DNA of 64,000 nucleotides from JAGLON01 sp041394985 (GTDB taxonomy: Bacteria > Zixibacteria > MSB-5A5 > GN15 > JAAZOE01): contig JAWLBI010000001.1 in the NCBI GenBank assembly GCA_041394985.1, positions 2,666,001 through 2,730,000 on the forward strand. The letters run 5' to 3'. Of this stretch, positions 18,452 through 27,875 are shown piece by piece; the first letter of the stretch is position 1; every line of letters begins with the position of its first letter. The notes beneath the pieces are model-generated. The model had not been told where the DNA came from. It made no database searches and was given only the letters and a program-made list of their open reading frames with translations. The translations under genes and the position numbers were made by a program.

Positions 18452-21400
18452 ATGAGACTAGCAGCTGCAATGACACTTTGCGTGCTCTGCTTCTGTGCGT
18501 TTGTCGGCGCCGAAGAATCAGAACGCATCTATGGTTCCAACAGCCTCCGCTCTAATAACGAACTCACTACCTATCGGGAAAGCAAGGAAGGCATCCCGAC
18601 GTATGTCGAGGGAAATCTGTCGACCGAAAAGGCGGCAGCGGGAGCGGAATTTGACGTTGCTTTGAGATTTTTCAATGAAAATCGCGGCGCGTTCAAAATG
18701 TCTTCACCGGTCGACGAACTGGTCACCCGCAAAACTCAAATCGATAATGTGGGCAAGACACATGTTCGAATCGACCAGGTTTACCAGGGATTATCCGTCA
18801 TCGGCGGCGAATTAATCGCCCACTTTGATCAGGCGAAGAGCCTGAAAACGGTAAACGGTACATATTACCCGGAAATCAATATTGATACGAAAGCGGATAT
18901 TTCCGAACGCGAGGCGACGGAATTCGCGTCAACCGACCTGCGTACATTTTTCGGTTCCGGCGAACCGGGTGATGCGGAACTGGTCATCTTCCCGTGGGAA
19001 GATGAATATCATCTGTGCTGGCGGTTGTTCATCTACTCGAATACTCCGATGGGGCGATGGGAGTATTTCATCGATGCCAAAACCGGCGATGTTATTTTCA
19101 AAGCCAACCGCATTATGGATGCCAATGATATCGGTACCGGTATCGGCGTGATGGGTGATACGCGCGATCATATCGATACGGACTATACCGGTTCGACATA
19201 TCAGATGCGCGATTATACTCGCCGAGCCACCAATAATCCGCATGGACACGATGGCCAGATGGCGTCCAATGCCTACATTCAAACGAATATCGCCTCGACC
19301 TCTCTCCCCGGCAGCATCGCTACCGATGCCGATAATTACTGGGACAATGCCACCACCCAGCGCCCGGCGGTTGACGGTCAGGTGTACACCGGTCTCGTGT
19401 ATGATTACCTTCTGTCGCACTTTGGCCGAAACGGTTTCGATGATAACGGTTCGACTATGTTGACGAGTGTCAACTACAGCGCCGAAGGCGATAACAACGC
19501 CTATTGGAACGGCAATCAGATCGTTATCTGGAGCTGGTCGAGCGGATGGCTCTCTCTGGCCGGTTGCCCCGATGTAATCGCGCATGAATGGGGCCACGCG
19601 GTTACTGAGACGGCCTCTGATCTGGTGTATCAGCTCGAATCAGGCGCCCTAAACGAATCGTTCTCGGATATGCTTGGTGCGGCCTTTGAGTACGCCTATC
19701 CCGAATATGACGAAGGCGACTGGGGCATGGGCGAGAACGGTCGTACGACCGGTATCCCATTCCGCGATATGGAATATCCCCATACGTACAGCGATCCTGA
19801 TTACTACGGCACCTCCGATCCTTACTGGTATGATGTCGAAGGGTGTTCGCCCAACTATCTGAACGACTACTGCGGCGTCCACACTAATAGCGGCGTCGGC
19901 AACAAGTGGTTTTCACTTCTGTCGGACGGCGGCGTCCACCACAGCGTTACCGTGACCGGTATCGGCGTGCAGGATGCCATATTGATCGCCTATCAGGCGA
20001 ACCTGTATTACTGGACATCTACAATAAATTATCATAACGCAGCGCTGGCGACGATTTCGGCCGCCAATGATCTCGATCCGTCGGGCGCGTGGGCGACACA
20101 GGTTTCGAATGCCTGGAATGCGGTCGGAGTCGATACTCCCGGCCCGAGCTTCACGTTCGATTATCCCGACGGTATTCCGTCGATTGTGACCCCGGTGACG
20201 GGGACATCATTCGAAATAATTATATCTCCCGTTCTCGGCGGCGTTCTCGTTGCCGGCTCTCCGGAGATTCATTACTCGATCGATGGTGCGGCCTATCAAA
20301 CGGATGCATTGACGCAATTGACGAGCACCCGCTATGAGGCTACTCTGCCGGGTGATACCTGCGGCAGTTCCTATGAGTTTTATATCACCGCGGAAGAATC
20401 GACAACCGGTGAAAAATATGATACCGATCCGTCAATACCGCACACGGCTAATGCAGCGGTCAGCACGAGTTCGGTTTTTGCCGATGACTTCGAAACGAGT
20501 ACCGGGTGGACGGTATCAGGAGACGCATCTGACGGACAGTGGACGCGCGGCGTTCCTGCCGGCGGCGGCGAGCGAGGCGATCCGCCTACCGATTTTGACG
20601 GCTCCGGCAGTTGCTACCTGACCGATAATGTCGCAGGGAATTCCGATGTCGACGGCGGCACCACGATTTTAACATCACCAACCTTTGATCTCTCCGGCGG
20701 CAATGCGCTCATTCAGTATGCCCGCTGGTATTCGAATGATTTCGGTGATGCACCAAACGCAGACGAAATGTATGTTTACATTTCCAATAATAATGGATCG
20801 AGCTGGACGCTGGTTGAAACGGTCGGCCCGGTCACTCAGGCGAGCGGCGGGTGGTACGAGCATTCGTTCTTCGCGGGTGATTTCGTTTCGCCGTTGACGA
20901 ATCAGATGCAGGTTCGATTCTCGGTCGGCGATCTCGGCAGCGGTTCCGTCGTCGAGGCCGGTGTGGATGCCTTTACGGTCACGCAATTGTTCTGTTCGGC
21001 TCCGGGTGAATTAACGATCGAGACCTCTACCCTGCCCGATTGGACGGCGGGATATCCATTCAGCCTGCAGCTCGAGGCGACCGGCGGACAGGGAACGAAG
21101 ACCTGGACCGATAAGAACGGCAATTTGTTGGGAACCGGTTTGACCCTTTCAACCGATGGCGTACTGAGCGGCACGCCTAATCTTCCGACAATGATCTCAT
21201 TTACGGCAGTCGTCGAGGATGGTATCGGGACAATAGTCGAACAACCTCTCACGATGCTCGTTAATGATGCGCTTGTCATCATCACGACATCAATGCCTGA
21301 CTGGACAGTCGGCGTCAACTATTATGCCTTGGTATCGTCGACCGGCGGAACCGGCAGTACACTGATGACGGATAAGTACGGTGACCTGTCAGGTACCGGA

Positions 21401-21997
21401 CTGACTCTGGGAACTGATGGCTCGCTTACCGGTATTCCATCCGTAGCGGGTGAACTCAGTTTCACGGCTGAGGTTCTCGATGGAATCGGAGCATCGGCGG
21501 AACATCCGTACACGATCACGATCGCCCCGGCAGTTTCGGTCGATACCGATACGCTCCCTGCTGCAACCGAAGGCGTAGCATATTCCATGCAATTGGTATC
21601 GAGCGGCGGTACCGGAAATCATCTCTGGTCACCGGTAGGCACCGGCCTGAATGGCACCGGCCTGTCAGTGAATACCGCCGGTATATTAAGCGGTACACCG
21701 ACATTGAACGGAACGATATCGTTCGGAGTACGCGCTACTGACGAAATAGGCGCATACACAGACAAGAATCTGGAGTTGACTATTGACCGGGCGTATGTCT
21801 GCGGCGATGCCAGCGGCAGCGGTTCGGTCGATATCGGTGATGCCGTCTGGCTGGTTACGTACATCTTCAGGGAAGGCCCGGCGCCTGATCCGGAAGAAGC
21901 CGGCGATGCCAACTGCGACGGATCTGTCAATGTCGCGGATGCCGTACACCTGATCAATTTCATATTCAAAGGCGGTCCGGCGCCATGCTGCCCGTAA
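18452..21997 (+). CDS. Secreted M4 thermolysin-like metalloprotease with three Ig-like modules and dockerin pair
   Basis: An 1181-aa exported zinc endopeptidase. The ATG at 18452 follows GGAGGAAG and starts a clear signal peptide (MRLAAAMTLCVLC...); the 16 codons upstream in frame are not signal-like. A fungalysin/thermolysin propeptide plus PepSY region (about 30-215) precedes the catalytic domain (about 220-560). That domain has HEWGH at 378-382, the third zinc ligand in 'GALNESFSDM' about 20 residues later, and the transition-state His in 'HTNSGVGNKW'. Downstream are a beta module ('PVTGTSFEIIISPV'), a jelly-roll ('DDFETSTGWTVSGD'), three He_PIG Ig-like repeats with 'GTGLTLSTDGVLSGTP'-type cores, and a dockerin pair. 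The Ig-like repeats closely resemble those of the M14 gene, which suggests the modules were shared by recombination. Confidence 0.95.
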   Translation: MRLAAAMTLCVLCFCAFVGAEESERIYGSNSLRSNNELTTYRESKEGIPTYVEGNLSTEKAAAGAEFDVALRFFNENRGAFKMSSPVDELVTRKTQIDNVGKTHVRIDQVYQGLSVIGGELIAHFDQAKSLKTVNGTYYPEINIDTKADISEREATEFASTDLRTFFGSGEPGDAELVIFPWEDEYHLCWRLFIYSNTPMGRWEYFIDAKTGDVIFKANRIMDANDIGTGIGVMGDTRDHIDTDYTGSTYQMRDYTRRATNNPHGHDGQMASNAYIQTNIASTSLPGSIATDADNYWDNATTQRPAVDGQVYTGLVYDYLLSHFGRNGFDDNGSTMLTSVNYSAEGDNNAYWNGNQIVIWSWSSGWLSLAGCPDVIAHEWGHAVTETASDLVYQLESGALNESFSDMLGAAFEYAYPEYDEGDWGMGENGRTTGIPFRDMEYPHTYSDPDYYGTSDPYWYDVEGCSPNYLNDYCGVHTNSGVGNKWFSLLSDGGVHHSVTVTGIGVQDAILIAYQANLYYWTSTINYHNAALATISAANDLDPSGAWATQVSNAWNAVGVDTPGPSFTFDYPDGIPSIVTPVTGTSFEIIISPVLGGVLVAGSPEIHYSIDGAAYQTDALTQLTSTRYEATLPGDTCGSSYEFYITAEESTTGEKYDTDPSIPHTANAAVSTSSVFADDFETSTGWTVSGDASDGQWTRGVPAGGGERGDPPTDFDGSGSCYLTDNVAGNSDVDGGTTILTSPTFDLSGGNALIQYARWYSNDFGDAPNADEMYVYISNNNGSSWTLVETVGPVTQASGGWYEHSFFAGDFVSPLTNQMQVRFSVGDLGSGSVVEAGVDAFTVTQLFCSAPGELTIETSTLPDWTAGYPFSLQLEATGGQGTKTWTDKNGNLLGTGLTLSTDGVLSGTPNLPTMISFTAVVEDGIGTIVEQPLTMLVNDALVIITTSMPDWTVGVNYYALVSSTGGTGSTLMTDKYGDLSGTGLTLGTDGSLTGIPSVAGELSFTAEVLDGIGASAEHPYTITIAPAVSVDTDTLPAATEGVAYSMQLVSSGGTGNHLWSPVGTGLNGTGLSVNTAGILSGTPTLNGTISFGVRATDEIGAYTDKNLELTIDRAYVCGDASGSGSVDIGDAVWLVTYIFREGPAPDPEEAGDANCDGSVNVADAVHLINFIFKGGPAPCCP

Positions 21998-22019
21998 TCT
22001 GAATCAAGATTAATCCATT

Positions 22020-22053
22020 AAAAGCCCTCGGGATTCCTCGAGGGCTTTTTTTA
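22020..22053 (+). terminator. Rho-independent terminator of the M4 gene
   Basis: AAAGCCCTCG-GGATTC-CTCGAGGGCTTTTTTT, 22 bp after the stop. Confidence 0.88.
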
Positions 22054-22106
22054 TGGCGGCGATTTTTGTGCACATATATACTGAATCAAAATAAGGATTC
22101 AAATAT

Positions 22107-22943
22107 ATGATACACATACATGAAATGTCCGAGGCCGATATTCCCTATGGAATGGAACGCACCGACACCGAGCAGTGGGGTTATTCGGTCGCAGACTATA
22201 AACGACTTCTCTTCTTATCGCCAAAAGGGTGCTTCATTGCCCGCGATGATGATCAGCGGGTCGGTTTAATTACGACGGTGCAATACGGTGAATATGCCTT
22301 TATGGGAACGCTCATTGTGCAACCGGAGTATCGATCGCAAAAAATCGGCGACAAACTCATTCACGCTGCGATAGAATATCTGACGGGGCGCGGCGTCAAG
22401 ACAATCGAGTTTGACGGAGTGTTTTCCGCAGTCCCCTGGTATCGGCGACTGGGATTCAAAGACAAATACCTCTCGCTGCGATTCTTCCGCCTGCCGAATC
22501 ACATACACTTCGACTCTACAATGAAACTCCACGCTGATTTCACACCGGACGAACTGCTGCAATTCGACAGGCGATTGACCAAACGCGATCGGTCGATTTT
22601 TCTGCGCAGATATCTGGCGGAGTTTTCCGATTCACTGTTCGTCGCCGGCAATGGACGGATCGAGGGATATGCTTTTGTAAAACCGCTGCCGGAAAATGGT
22701 TACTACATCGGCCCCTGTATTGCCGAATCGTCGGAGATAACCGAAATGCTTCTGAATGAAATATTGCAGCGGTTTGGACAGTATCGCCTGTCTCTCGGAG
22801 TACCAGATATAAATGCGAACGATATAGCGATCTACCGCCGCTATGGCTTTCAACACACGCTCCCATCTCTTCGCATGTACGATGGAGAATTCCAGGAAGG
22901 CGATACCAGCATCGCTGCGATAATTACTCCAGGCATGGGATAG
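22107..22943 (+). CDS. GNAT-family N-acetyltransferase, two-lobed
   Basis: A 278-aa cytoplasmic acetyl-CoA-dependent N-acetyltransferase of unknown substrate. Residues 1-135 form a GNAT fold: 'FMGTLIVQPEYRSQKIGDKL' carries strand 4 and the acetyl-CoA-binding RxxxIG loop, and 'VPWYRRLGFKDKYLSLRFF' gives the late strand-helix. Residues 150-270 form a second lobe like the C-terminal Acetyltransf_18-type domain of YitH-like proteins ('GYAFVKPLPENGYYIGPCIA', 'LGVPDINANDIAIYRRYGF'). It is monocistronic, between two terminators. The substrate cannot be read from the sequence. Confidence 0.85.
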   Translation: MIHIHEMSEADIPYGMERTDTEQWGYSVADYKRLLFLSPKGCFIARDDDQRVGLITTVQYGEYAFMGTLIVQPEYRSQKIGDKLIHAAIEYLTGRGVKTIEFDGVFSAVPWYRRLGFKDKYLSLRFFRLPNHIHFDSTMKLHADFTPDELLQFDRRLTKRDRSIFLRRYLAEFSDSLFVAGNGRIEGYAFVKPLPENGYYIGPCIAESSEITEMLLNEILQRFGQYRLSLGVPDINANDIAIYRRYGFQHTLPSLRMYDGEFQEGDTSIAAIITPGMG

Positions 22944-22948
22944 AAAAG

Positions 22949-22981
22949 AAAAAGCCCTTCCATGTCAAAAAGGGCTTTTTC
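22949..22981 (+). terminator. Rho-independent terminator of the GNAT gene
   Basis: AAAAGCCCTT-CCATGTCAA-AAAGGGCTTTTT directly after the stop codon. Confidence 0.85.
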
Positions 22982-23188
22982 AGAGCAAAGTCGCAGAGGT
23001 GGGGCGACTGATTATCACAGTTTAAAAACGCCTACGGTTCCAGGAATAAGTTCGTCGTATCAATGAGTCGATTGAGCCGTGCTCTTTGGCGCATTTGGAA
23101 GTGATATCGTAATAGAATATAAGCAGATACCGGTTTGTTTGCAAGTAGATTTTGACTAATGAACAATAATTTATGTAACTCGATACGT

Positions 23189-23227
23189 AAAGCGGGTCGG
23201 AAATGCCTTTATTTCCGACCCGCTTTT
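23189..23227 (-). terminator. Terminator of the HD-aconitase-PrpD operon
   Basis: A 15-bp inverted repeat (AAGCGGGTCGGAAAT / ATTTCCGACCCGCTT) lies 14 bp after the PrpD stop. The stretch between it and the GNAT terminator (22982-23188) shows no gene. Confidence 0.8.
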
Positions 23228-23240
23228 GTAACACCTTTTG

Positions 23241-24614
23241 CTATTTCTGTACTGCGAAATTCGCCATGAATTCGCGCACCGATAATTTCTCACAATTGAA
23301 AATAAGCTCTTTCAACTGCTTCTGCCGATCTGCGGAAATCAGACCGGCCGAGAGCGAATTGAACTTCGCTTCCAGGTCGTCCATTGTCATCGGTTCACGA
23401 GGATCACCTTTGGGGAATTCCAGATACTCGGAATATTCCTTGCCCGCGGTCGTTTTTACGACAACCTTGGACGGCTGTTTGGCCGGGAACATCTTCTCGA
23501 ATTCCTGAGACGCCTCGCCTTTGATCTTGTCGATAACCTTCCAGATTCGCTCATCTTTGAGTTTTTCATCCGAGAAACTCTGCGTCGTGATCTTTCCATC
23601 GACGATAGCGGCCGCGATGCAATACGGCAGCGAATGGTCCGCTGTTTCGCGGGATTCAGGCCGATATTTATGCGGGTCGAAGAGAATATCGCAGGCGCGG
23701 GCGATGGTCGTAATCGTGACCTGATCAATCGCGTCCCAGGCGATATTATTATTCTTGATGACCTTTAAAGTCGCCGACAGATGCGTGTGGGTTAAGGCTT
23801 CGGTCGGGAACGCCTTCATACTGCACTGGAGAATTCGGAACGATTTGCCGAGATCACCGGTCAGCTTGGACATATCCCAATCGGGACCGAAAACATCCAT
23901 GAGACCTTCTTTACCCTCGAAGACGGCTTCCGTACCGGAGTAGCCCTTCTGGGCCATGAGTGCCGCAAGGACGCCGCTCTGGACGGCCATCGGGTCGACG
24001 GTGTTTTTCATCATAGTCAGTTTACCGGCGGTCGGGCAGCCGATAGTGTGATTATGAGAACCGCTGATACCAATGGCATGGACCATTTGCTCGGCGGAAA
24101 GCCCCATGACATATCCTGCCGCGATCGGCGATACGAACTGCGTCAGTGTGGCGTGGTGCCATTTGCGCTCGCGCACGCCGGGAACGGCGAATTCGCACAA
24201 GCGCTGTTCGAATTCGTAGGCCAGCGCGATAGCGACGATCGCTTCCTTCATTGACTTGTCCAGCATTTCCGCGGTGCACAGGGCAGCCGGAATTAAGTCG
24301 GACGGATGAGACGGGTCTTCTTTCCAGTAAATATCATTGAAATCCAGTGCGCGAATCATCAGTGAGTTGACCAGAGTGGCGTTGACGGCGGGAATCTTCT
24401 CGCCGAACGCGAAGAGCGTAGCTTCCTCTTTACCACCCATCGTGTGATAGATATCGCGGAGGATATTGACGTCTTTCGTCTTGTAACCGCCAAAGGCACA
24501 GCCGATAGAATCGTACAAATACCGTTTGACCTCGGTTACGACATTATCCGGTAAATCCTCGAATTTCAGATTGACCGCAAAGTCGGCTATTTGCCGGGAT
24601 ACCGATTTTTCCAT
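23241..24614 (-). CDS. MmgE/PrpD-family dehydratase
   Basis: A 457-aa MmgE/PrpD protein. Characterised members dehydrate 2-methylcitrate (PrpD), or citrate and 2-methylcitrate (MmgE), without an iron-sulfur cluster. The N-terminal helical domain ('DFAVNLKFEDLPDNVVTEVK', 'RYLYDSIGCAFGGYKTKDV') and the central 'MVHAIGISGSHNHTIGCPT' region are typical. So is 'KAFPTEALTHTHLSATL', about 270 residues in, and the length is normal. The start follows AAGAGG with 8-bp spacing. It is the last gene of an operon behind an aconitase-type hydratase (23-bp gap). No methylcitrate synthase or lyase gene is in the window, so the methylcitrate cycle is only one option; citrate or another tricarboxylate is possible. 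Confidence 0.87.
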   Translation of the reverse strand: MEKSVSRQIADFAVNLKFEDLPDNVVTEVKRYLYDSIGCAFGGYKTKDVNILRDIYHTMGGKEEATLFAFGEKIPAVNATLVNSLMIRALDFNDIYWKEDPSHPSDLIPAALCTAEMLDKSMKEAIVAIALAYEFEQRLCEFAVPGVRERKWHHATLTQFVSPIAAGYVMGLSAEQMVHAIGISGSHNHTIGCPTAGKLTMMKNTVDPMAVQSGVLAALMAQKGYSGTEAVFEGKEGLMDVFGPDWDMSKLTGDLGKSFRILQCSMKAFPTEALTHTHLSATLKVIKNNNIAWDAIDQVTITTIARACDILFDPHKYRPESRETADHSLPYCIAAAIVDGKITTQSFSDEKLKDERIWKVIDKIKGEASQEFEKMFPAKQPSKVVVKTTAGKEYSEYLEFPKGDPREPMTMDDLEAKFNSLSAGLISADRQKQLKELIFNCEKLSVREFMANFAVQK

Positions 24615-24637
24615 GTGTCGAACCTCTTATGCTTAAA

Positions 24638-26608
24638 TCACAGATTTTTTCTAACCCAGTTTTCCAGCCCCTCGGCCAGCACTAATTCCTGAGCCGTCGT
24701 GCCAACCGACCCAATGGAATATGTCTTGCCGTTGGCCTCGAGTGTGGCGCTGGAGATATCGATTTTGGCTACGATGCCGGTTCGGACGGACAGTTTATCC
24801 GTACCGAATTGCTTCTTCAGATCGTCAACCAGTTCCGGAGCCTCGACGGCCAGGAAGCCGTTATTGAGCGCATTGCGCTTGTAGGTCTCGGAGAAGGTAC
24901 CGCCGAGAACGAGACGGATACCGCGGTATTTGAGCGCCGTGGCCGCCTGTTCACGGGACGATCCGGTACCGAAATTGTAACCACCGACCAGGATATCCCC
25001 TTCTTTGACCATCTTGCCGAATTCGGGATCATAGTTTTCCATGACGACACCAGCCTGCTGTTGCGGGGTGAAGTCGTCGATGTATGTGTATTTCCCGGGA
25101 TAAATACCGTCGGTATTCAGGTTGTCCTGATGGCAGAACATGATCTCGCCTTCGACAACGGCCGGGAATCCATCGAGAACCTCGATTTTCGGAGCCGTAC
25201 CGGTCGGTTTCGGAGAAATCTTTATTTCGCCTTTTGGTTCGCCTGCGGCGACGCCTTCGGGTCCGCTGATATAGCCGTTGATGGCCGATGCAGCGACGAC
25301 CTGAGGTGAGCCAAGATATACTTTAGCCGACTTGGCGCCCATGCGACCTTTGAAATTACGATTGGTTGCCGAGATACCGACCTCATTTTCATCAAGCAAT
25401 CCCATCCCGAGTCCGATACAGGGACCGCATCCGGGCGGGAGCGTCTTGGCGCCGGCATCGACTAGGATTTGCCAGTCGCCGCGCTTTTCGCTTTCGGCCT
25501 GAACTTCGCTTGATGCAGCGGCGACATAGAAATCAACGCCCGCGGCGACCTTCTTGCCCTTGACGACTGCGGCGGCAGCCGTCAAGTCATCAACGCGACT
25601 ATTGACGCAGGAAACCAGATACGCCTTGTGAATGGCGACTTTTTCTGCCTGAATGTCTTTGACCGCGGCCATTTTCTTGACATGATCAGGGCCGGAGACA
25701 TGCGGCTGTACGGACGACATATCGAGCGACAGATGTTTCGTGTAGTAGGCATCCGCGTCTGCGGTAAGTTTATTTTTCACAAGGGCATCGATTCGGGCCG
25801 CATTCATGCGTGGATGAACGCCATTCTTGGCATCGGCGTCGGATTTGACACCGGCAAGGCCTCGCTTGGCAATGAAATCGGCACGATTGCGCAGCCACGT
25901 CAATGTCGTGTCGTCAATCGGGAAAATACCGGCCAGCGCGCCCCATTCGGTGGTCATGTTGGCAATCGTCAGGCGATCATCGACAGATAATTGAGCGATG
26001 CCATCGCCGACGAACTCGACGGCGTGGTTGAGCACTTCGTCTTTGTTGAACATACCGCATAATGAGATGATAACGTCTTTGCCGGAAACACCCGGTTTGA
26101 GCTTGCCGGTGAGCGTAACTTTGGCAACCGGTGGTACGAGCCACCAGGTGCGTCCCGTAGCCCAGATGGCCGCCGCATCGGTGCGGACGATCGGAGTTCC
26201 CAGACAGCCCAGGCCGCCGTACATATTGGAATGGCTGTCGGAGGCAACCATCATTTCGCCCGGCCAGGCATAGCCTTCTTCGCACATGATTTGGTGACCG
26301 ATTCCGCGACCGGCGGGATAAAAATCCACGCCCATCTGATCGGCGAAGGCTTGAATTTTGCCGTATTTTTCCAGATTCTTTTCAGTCGTATCCTGCACAT
26401 TGTGGTCGAGCGCATACACCGGCTGGCGCGGATTGGCGACTTTGGCGGCGCCGATACTTTTGAATTTCGGAATAACAGCGCCGGTATTGTCATGCGTCAT
26501 GACATGCGCAGGCTGTATAAATATATATTCGCCGCTGTGAACGGTGTGTCCCTTGGGGAGGCCGACCGCAAATTTCTGGGCGATTTTTTCTACCAGATTT
26601 TGAGCCAT
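24638..26608 (-). CDS. Aconitase-superfamily hydratase (homoaconitase/aconitase type)
   Basis: A 656-aa [4Fe-4S] hydro-lyase with large and small domains on one chain. Cluster cysteines are visible in 'SCVNSRVDDL' and in 'PPGCGPCIG'. Substrate-binding segments are 'HDNTGAV', 'ASDSHSNMYGGLGCLG' and, in the swivel domain, 'YNFGTGSSREQAATAL'. The sequence resembles single-chain homoaconitase or aconitase X-type enzymes more than classical AcnA (about 890 aa) or AcnB. Start after AGGAG with 7-bp spacing. It is flanked by an HD protein upstream (30 bp) and PrpD downstream (23 bp), so both hydratases are probably made together and act on citrate-like acids. Whether it is the TCA-cycle aconitase, homoaconitase or a methylisocitrate enzyme cannot be decided here. 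Confidence 0.88.
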   Translation of the reverse strand: MAQNLVEKIAQKFAVGLPKGHTVHSGEYIFIQPAHVMTHDNTGAVIPKFKSIGAAKVANPRQPVYALDHNVQDTTEKNLEKYGKIQAFADQMGVDFYPAGRGIGHQIMCEEGYAWPGEMMVASDSHSNMYGGLGCLGTPIVRTDAAAIWATGRTWWLVPPVAKVTLTGKLKPGVSGKDVIISLCGMFNKDEVLNHAVEFVGDGIAQLSVDDRLTIANMTTEWGALAGIFPIDDTTLTWLRNRADFIAKRGLAGVKSDADAKNGVHPRMNAARIDALVKNKLTADADAYYTKHLSLDMSSVQPHVSGPDHVKKMAAVKDIQAEKVAIHKAYLVSCVNSRVDDLTAAAAVVKGKKVAAGVDFYVAAASSEVQAESEKRGDWQILVDAGAKTLPPGCGPCIGLGMGLLDENEVGISATNRNFKGRMGAKSAKVYLGSPQVVAASAINGYISGPEGVAAGEPKGEIKISPKPTGTAPKIEVLDGFPAVVEGEIMFCHQDNLNTDGIYPGKYTYIDDFTPQQQAGVVMENYDPEFGKMVKEGDILVGGYNFGTGSSREQAATALKYRGIRLVLGGTFSETYKRNALNNGFLAVEAPELVDDLKKQFGTDKLSVRTGIVAKIDISSATLEANGKTYSIGSVGTTAQELVLAEGLENWVRKNL

Positions 26609-26638
26609 TTGTATCTCCTGAAGTCGTCGTAACCGAAG

Positions 26639-27172
26639 TTACTTGACCAGTTCGAAGTCGATGAAGTCGGCATGATGAAAGACGATGCTTTCGGGGAGTC
26701 GCTTCTCGCCGGCGCCTTCTTTCGAATGGGTGGCGATGACATGCATGACTTCGGACGGAAGTTTATGTTTGAACGCCAAACCGACACCGGAAAACGGATG
26801 GCGGATGTGCTTGCCGTAATCTGATTTGACCGGTTTGCCGTCAACGATTTCAAATTCACAGAGCTTGCCGACGTCGGCCAACAGGGCTCCGGCAATGAGA
26901 TAATCGCGGTTGATCGGAGTCTTATTCTTGCCGTGAATTTCATCGAGCACCTCGTCGCAGGCGATGCACATACGACAGACGGCGCGAACATGGTCAATAA
27001 AGGTAATGTTGACGTTTTCCGCCAGCAGCGTGAACGGCATAGTACTGAGCAACTCCTCCGTCCAGCCGCGGAAATTTATGGCCTCGACCCAGCAGGCGAT
27101 CACCTGGTCGCGAAGCATTTCGTCTTTAATTTCTTTCACTTCCGGCAGCAGCCGAACTACTGTCTCTTTCAT
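26639..27172 (-). CDS. Degenerate HD-domain protein, first gene of the aconitase/PrpD operon
   Basis: A 177-aa HD-superfamily protein. The helical order is preserved: H61 ('FIDHVRAV'), the HD doublet position ('GALLADVGKLCEF', residues 95-107), H125 ('HIRHPFSG'), H149 ('IATHSKEG') and D169 ('FHHADFIDF'). At the doublet the His is replaced by Ala99 while Asp100 stays, so metal binding may be altered. Related HD phosphohydrolases act on nucleotides or phosphoesters; the reaction here is unknown. Start after GAGGAAAT. It leads an operon with the aconitase-like and PrpD genes (gaps 30 and 23 bp), which suggests a regulatory or accessory part in organic-acid metabolism. Confidence 0.75.
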   Translation of the reverse strand: MKETVVRLLPEVKEIKDEMLRDQVIACWVEAINFRGWTEELLSTMPFTLLAENVNITFIDHVRAVCRMCIACDEVLDEIHGKNKTPINRDYLIAGALLADVGKLCEFEIVDGKPVKSDYGKHIRHPFSGVGLAFKHKLPSEVMHVIATHSKEGAGEKRLPESIVFHHADFIDFELVK

Positions 27173-27409
27173 ATTTCCTCGCTTTTTGAGGTCTTAAATT
27201 TCATAACATCCTCGCTATATATAGCCCGGCGATAGATTTGTCAATAAGATTAGGAAAATCCGGATTAGTTTCTAAGGCGTTTGACGGCAACGGGTTTACC
27301 ATGCCAAAAAAGCCTTGATCTTTATGGATTTCCAGACAAACAATCGGAGGGATTTCGCGTTTATTCTGATAACTAACTGGATTTATCAACTCCATAATTG
27401 TGCATTGAT

Positions 27410-27874
27410 ATGAAAAAATACTGGCTGATGAAGACCGAACCGGCGACGTTTTCGATTGACGACCTCGAGCGGGATAAAACTTGCCACTGGGAAGGCATTC
27501 GCAACTATCAGGCGCGCAATATCATGCGAGACGAATTTCAAGTCGGTGACGAGGTTCTTATTTATCATTCGTCGACTAAAATTCCGGGAGCGGCCGGAAT
27601 CGCAAAGGTCGTTAAAGAGGCCTATCCGGATTTTACGGCGTGGGATACAAAAAGCAAGTATTTCGATAAGCGGTCGACGCCGGAGAATCCGGTATGGCTA
27701 ATGGTCGATCTCGAATTCGTTTCTCGTTTTTTGCATTTTGTATCAATCACCGAAATTAAGAACAATCCGAAACTTGACGGCATTATGGTTGCTAAACGTG
27801 GGATGCGTCTCTCCATACAGCCGTTGAGTAAGGAACACTTTGAAATAATTAAACGGGCGGGAATGGAGACATAA
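27410..27874 (+). CDS. EVE-domain (YTH-like) protein
   Basis: A 154-aa protein that is one EVE domain, related to human thymocyte nuclear protein 1. Family motifs are 'YWLMKTEPATFSIDDL', 'WEGIRNYQARNIMRD', 'GDEVLIYHSS' and 'GIAKVVKEAYPD'. EVE domains share the PUA/YTH fold and bind modified bases; many sit in restriction or DNA-modification contexts, others are housekeeping. The ATG at 27410 matches the family start, four codons inside the longest frame; no clear ribosome site is present. Its stop is 1 bp before the next start, so it forms an operon with a secreted sugar dehydrogenase, an odd partner. The gap 27173-27409 to the divergent HD operon shows no gene. Confidence 0.88.
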   Translation: MKKYWLMKTEPATFSIDDLERDKTCHWEGIRNYQARNIMRDEFQVGDEVLIYHSSTKIPGAAGIAKVVKEAYPDFTAWDTKSKYFDKRSTPENPVWLMVDLEFVSRFLHFVSITEIKNNPKLDGIMVAKRGMRLSIQPLSKEHFEIIKRAGMET

Positions 27875-27875
27875 C

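Noticed and set aside
18929..19597. 222-aa frame on the - strand within the M4 protease
   Set aside because: It lies antisense to the catalytic domain and is rich in Ile, Arg and Val as expected from reversed GAT/CGT/GAC codons.
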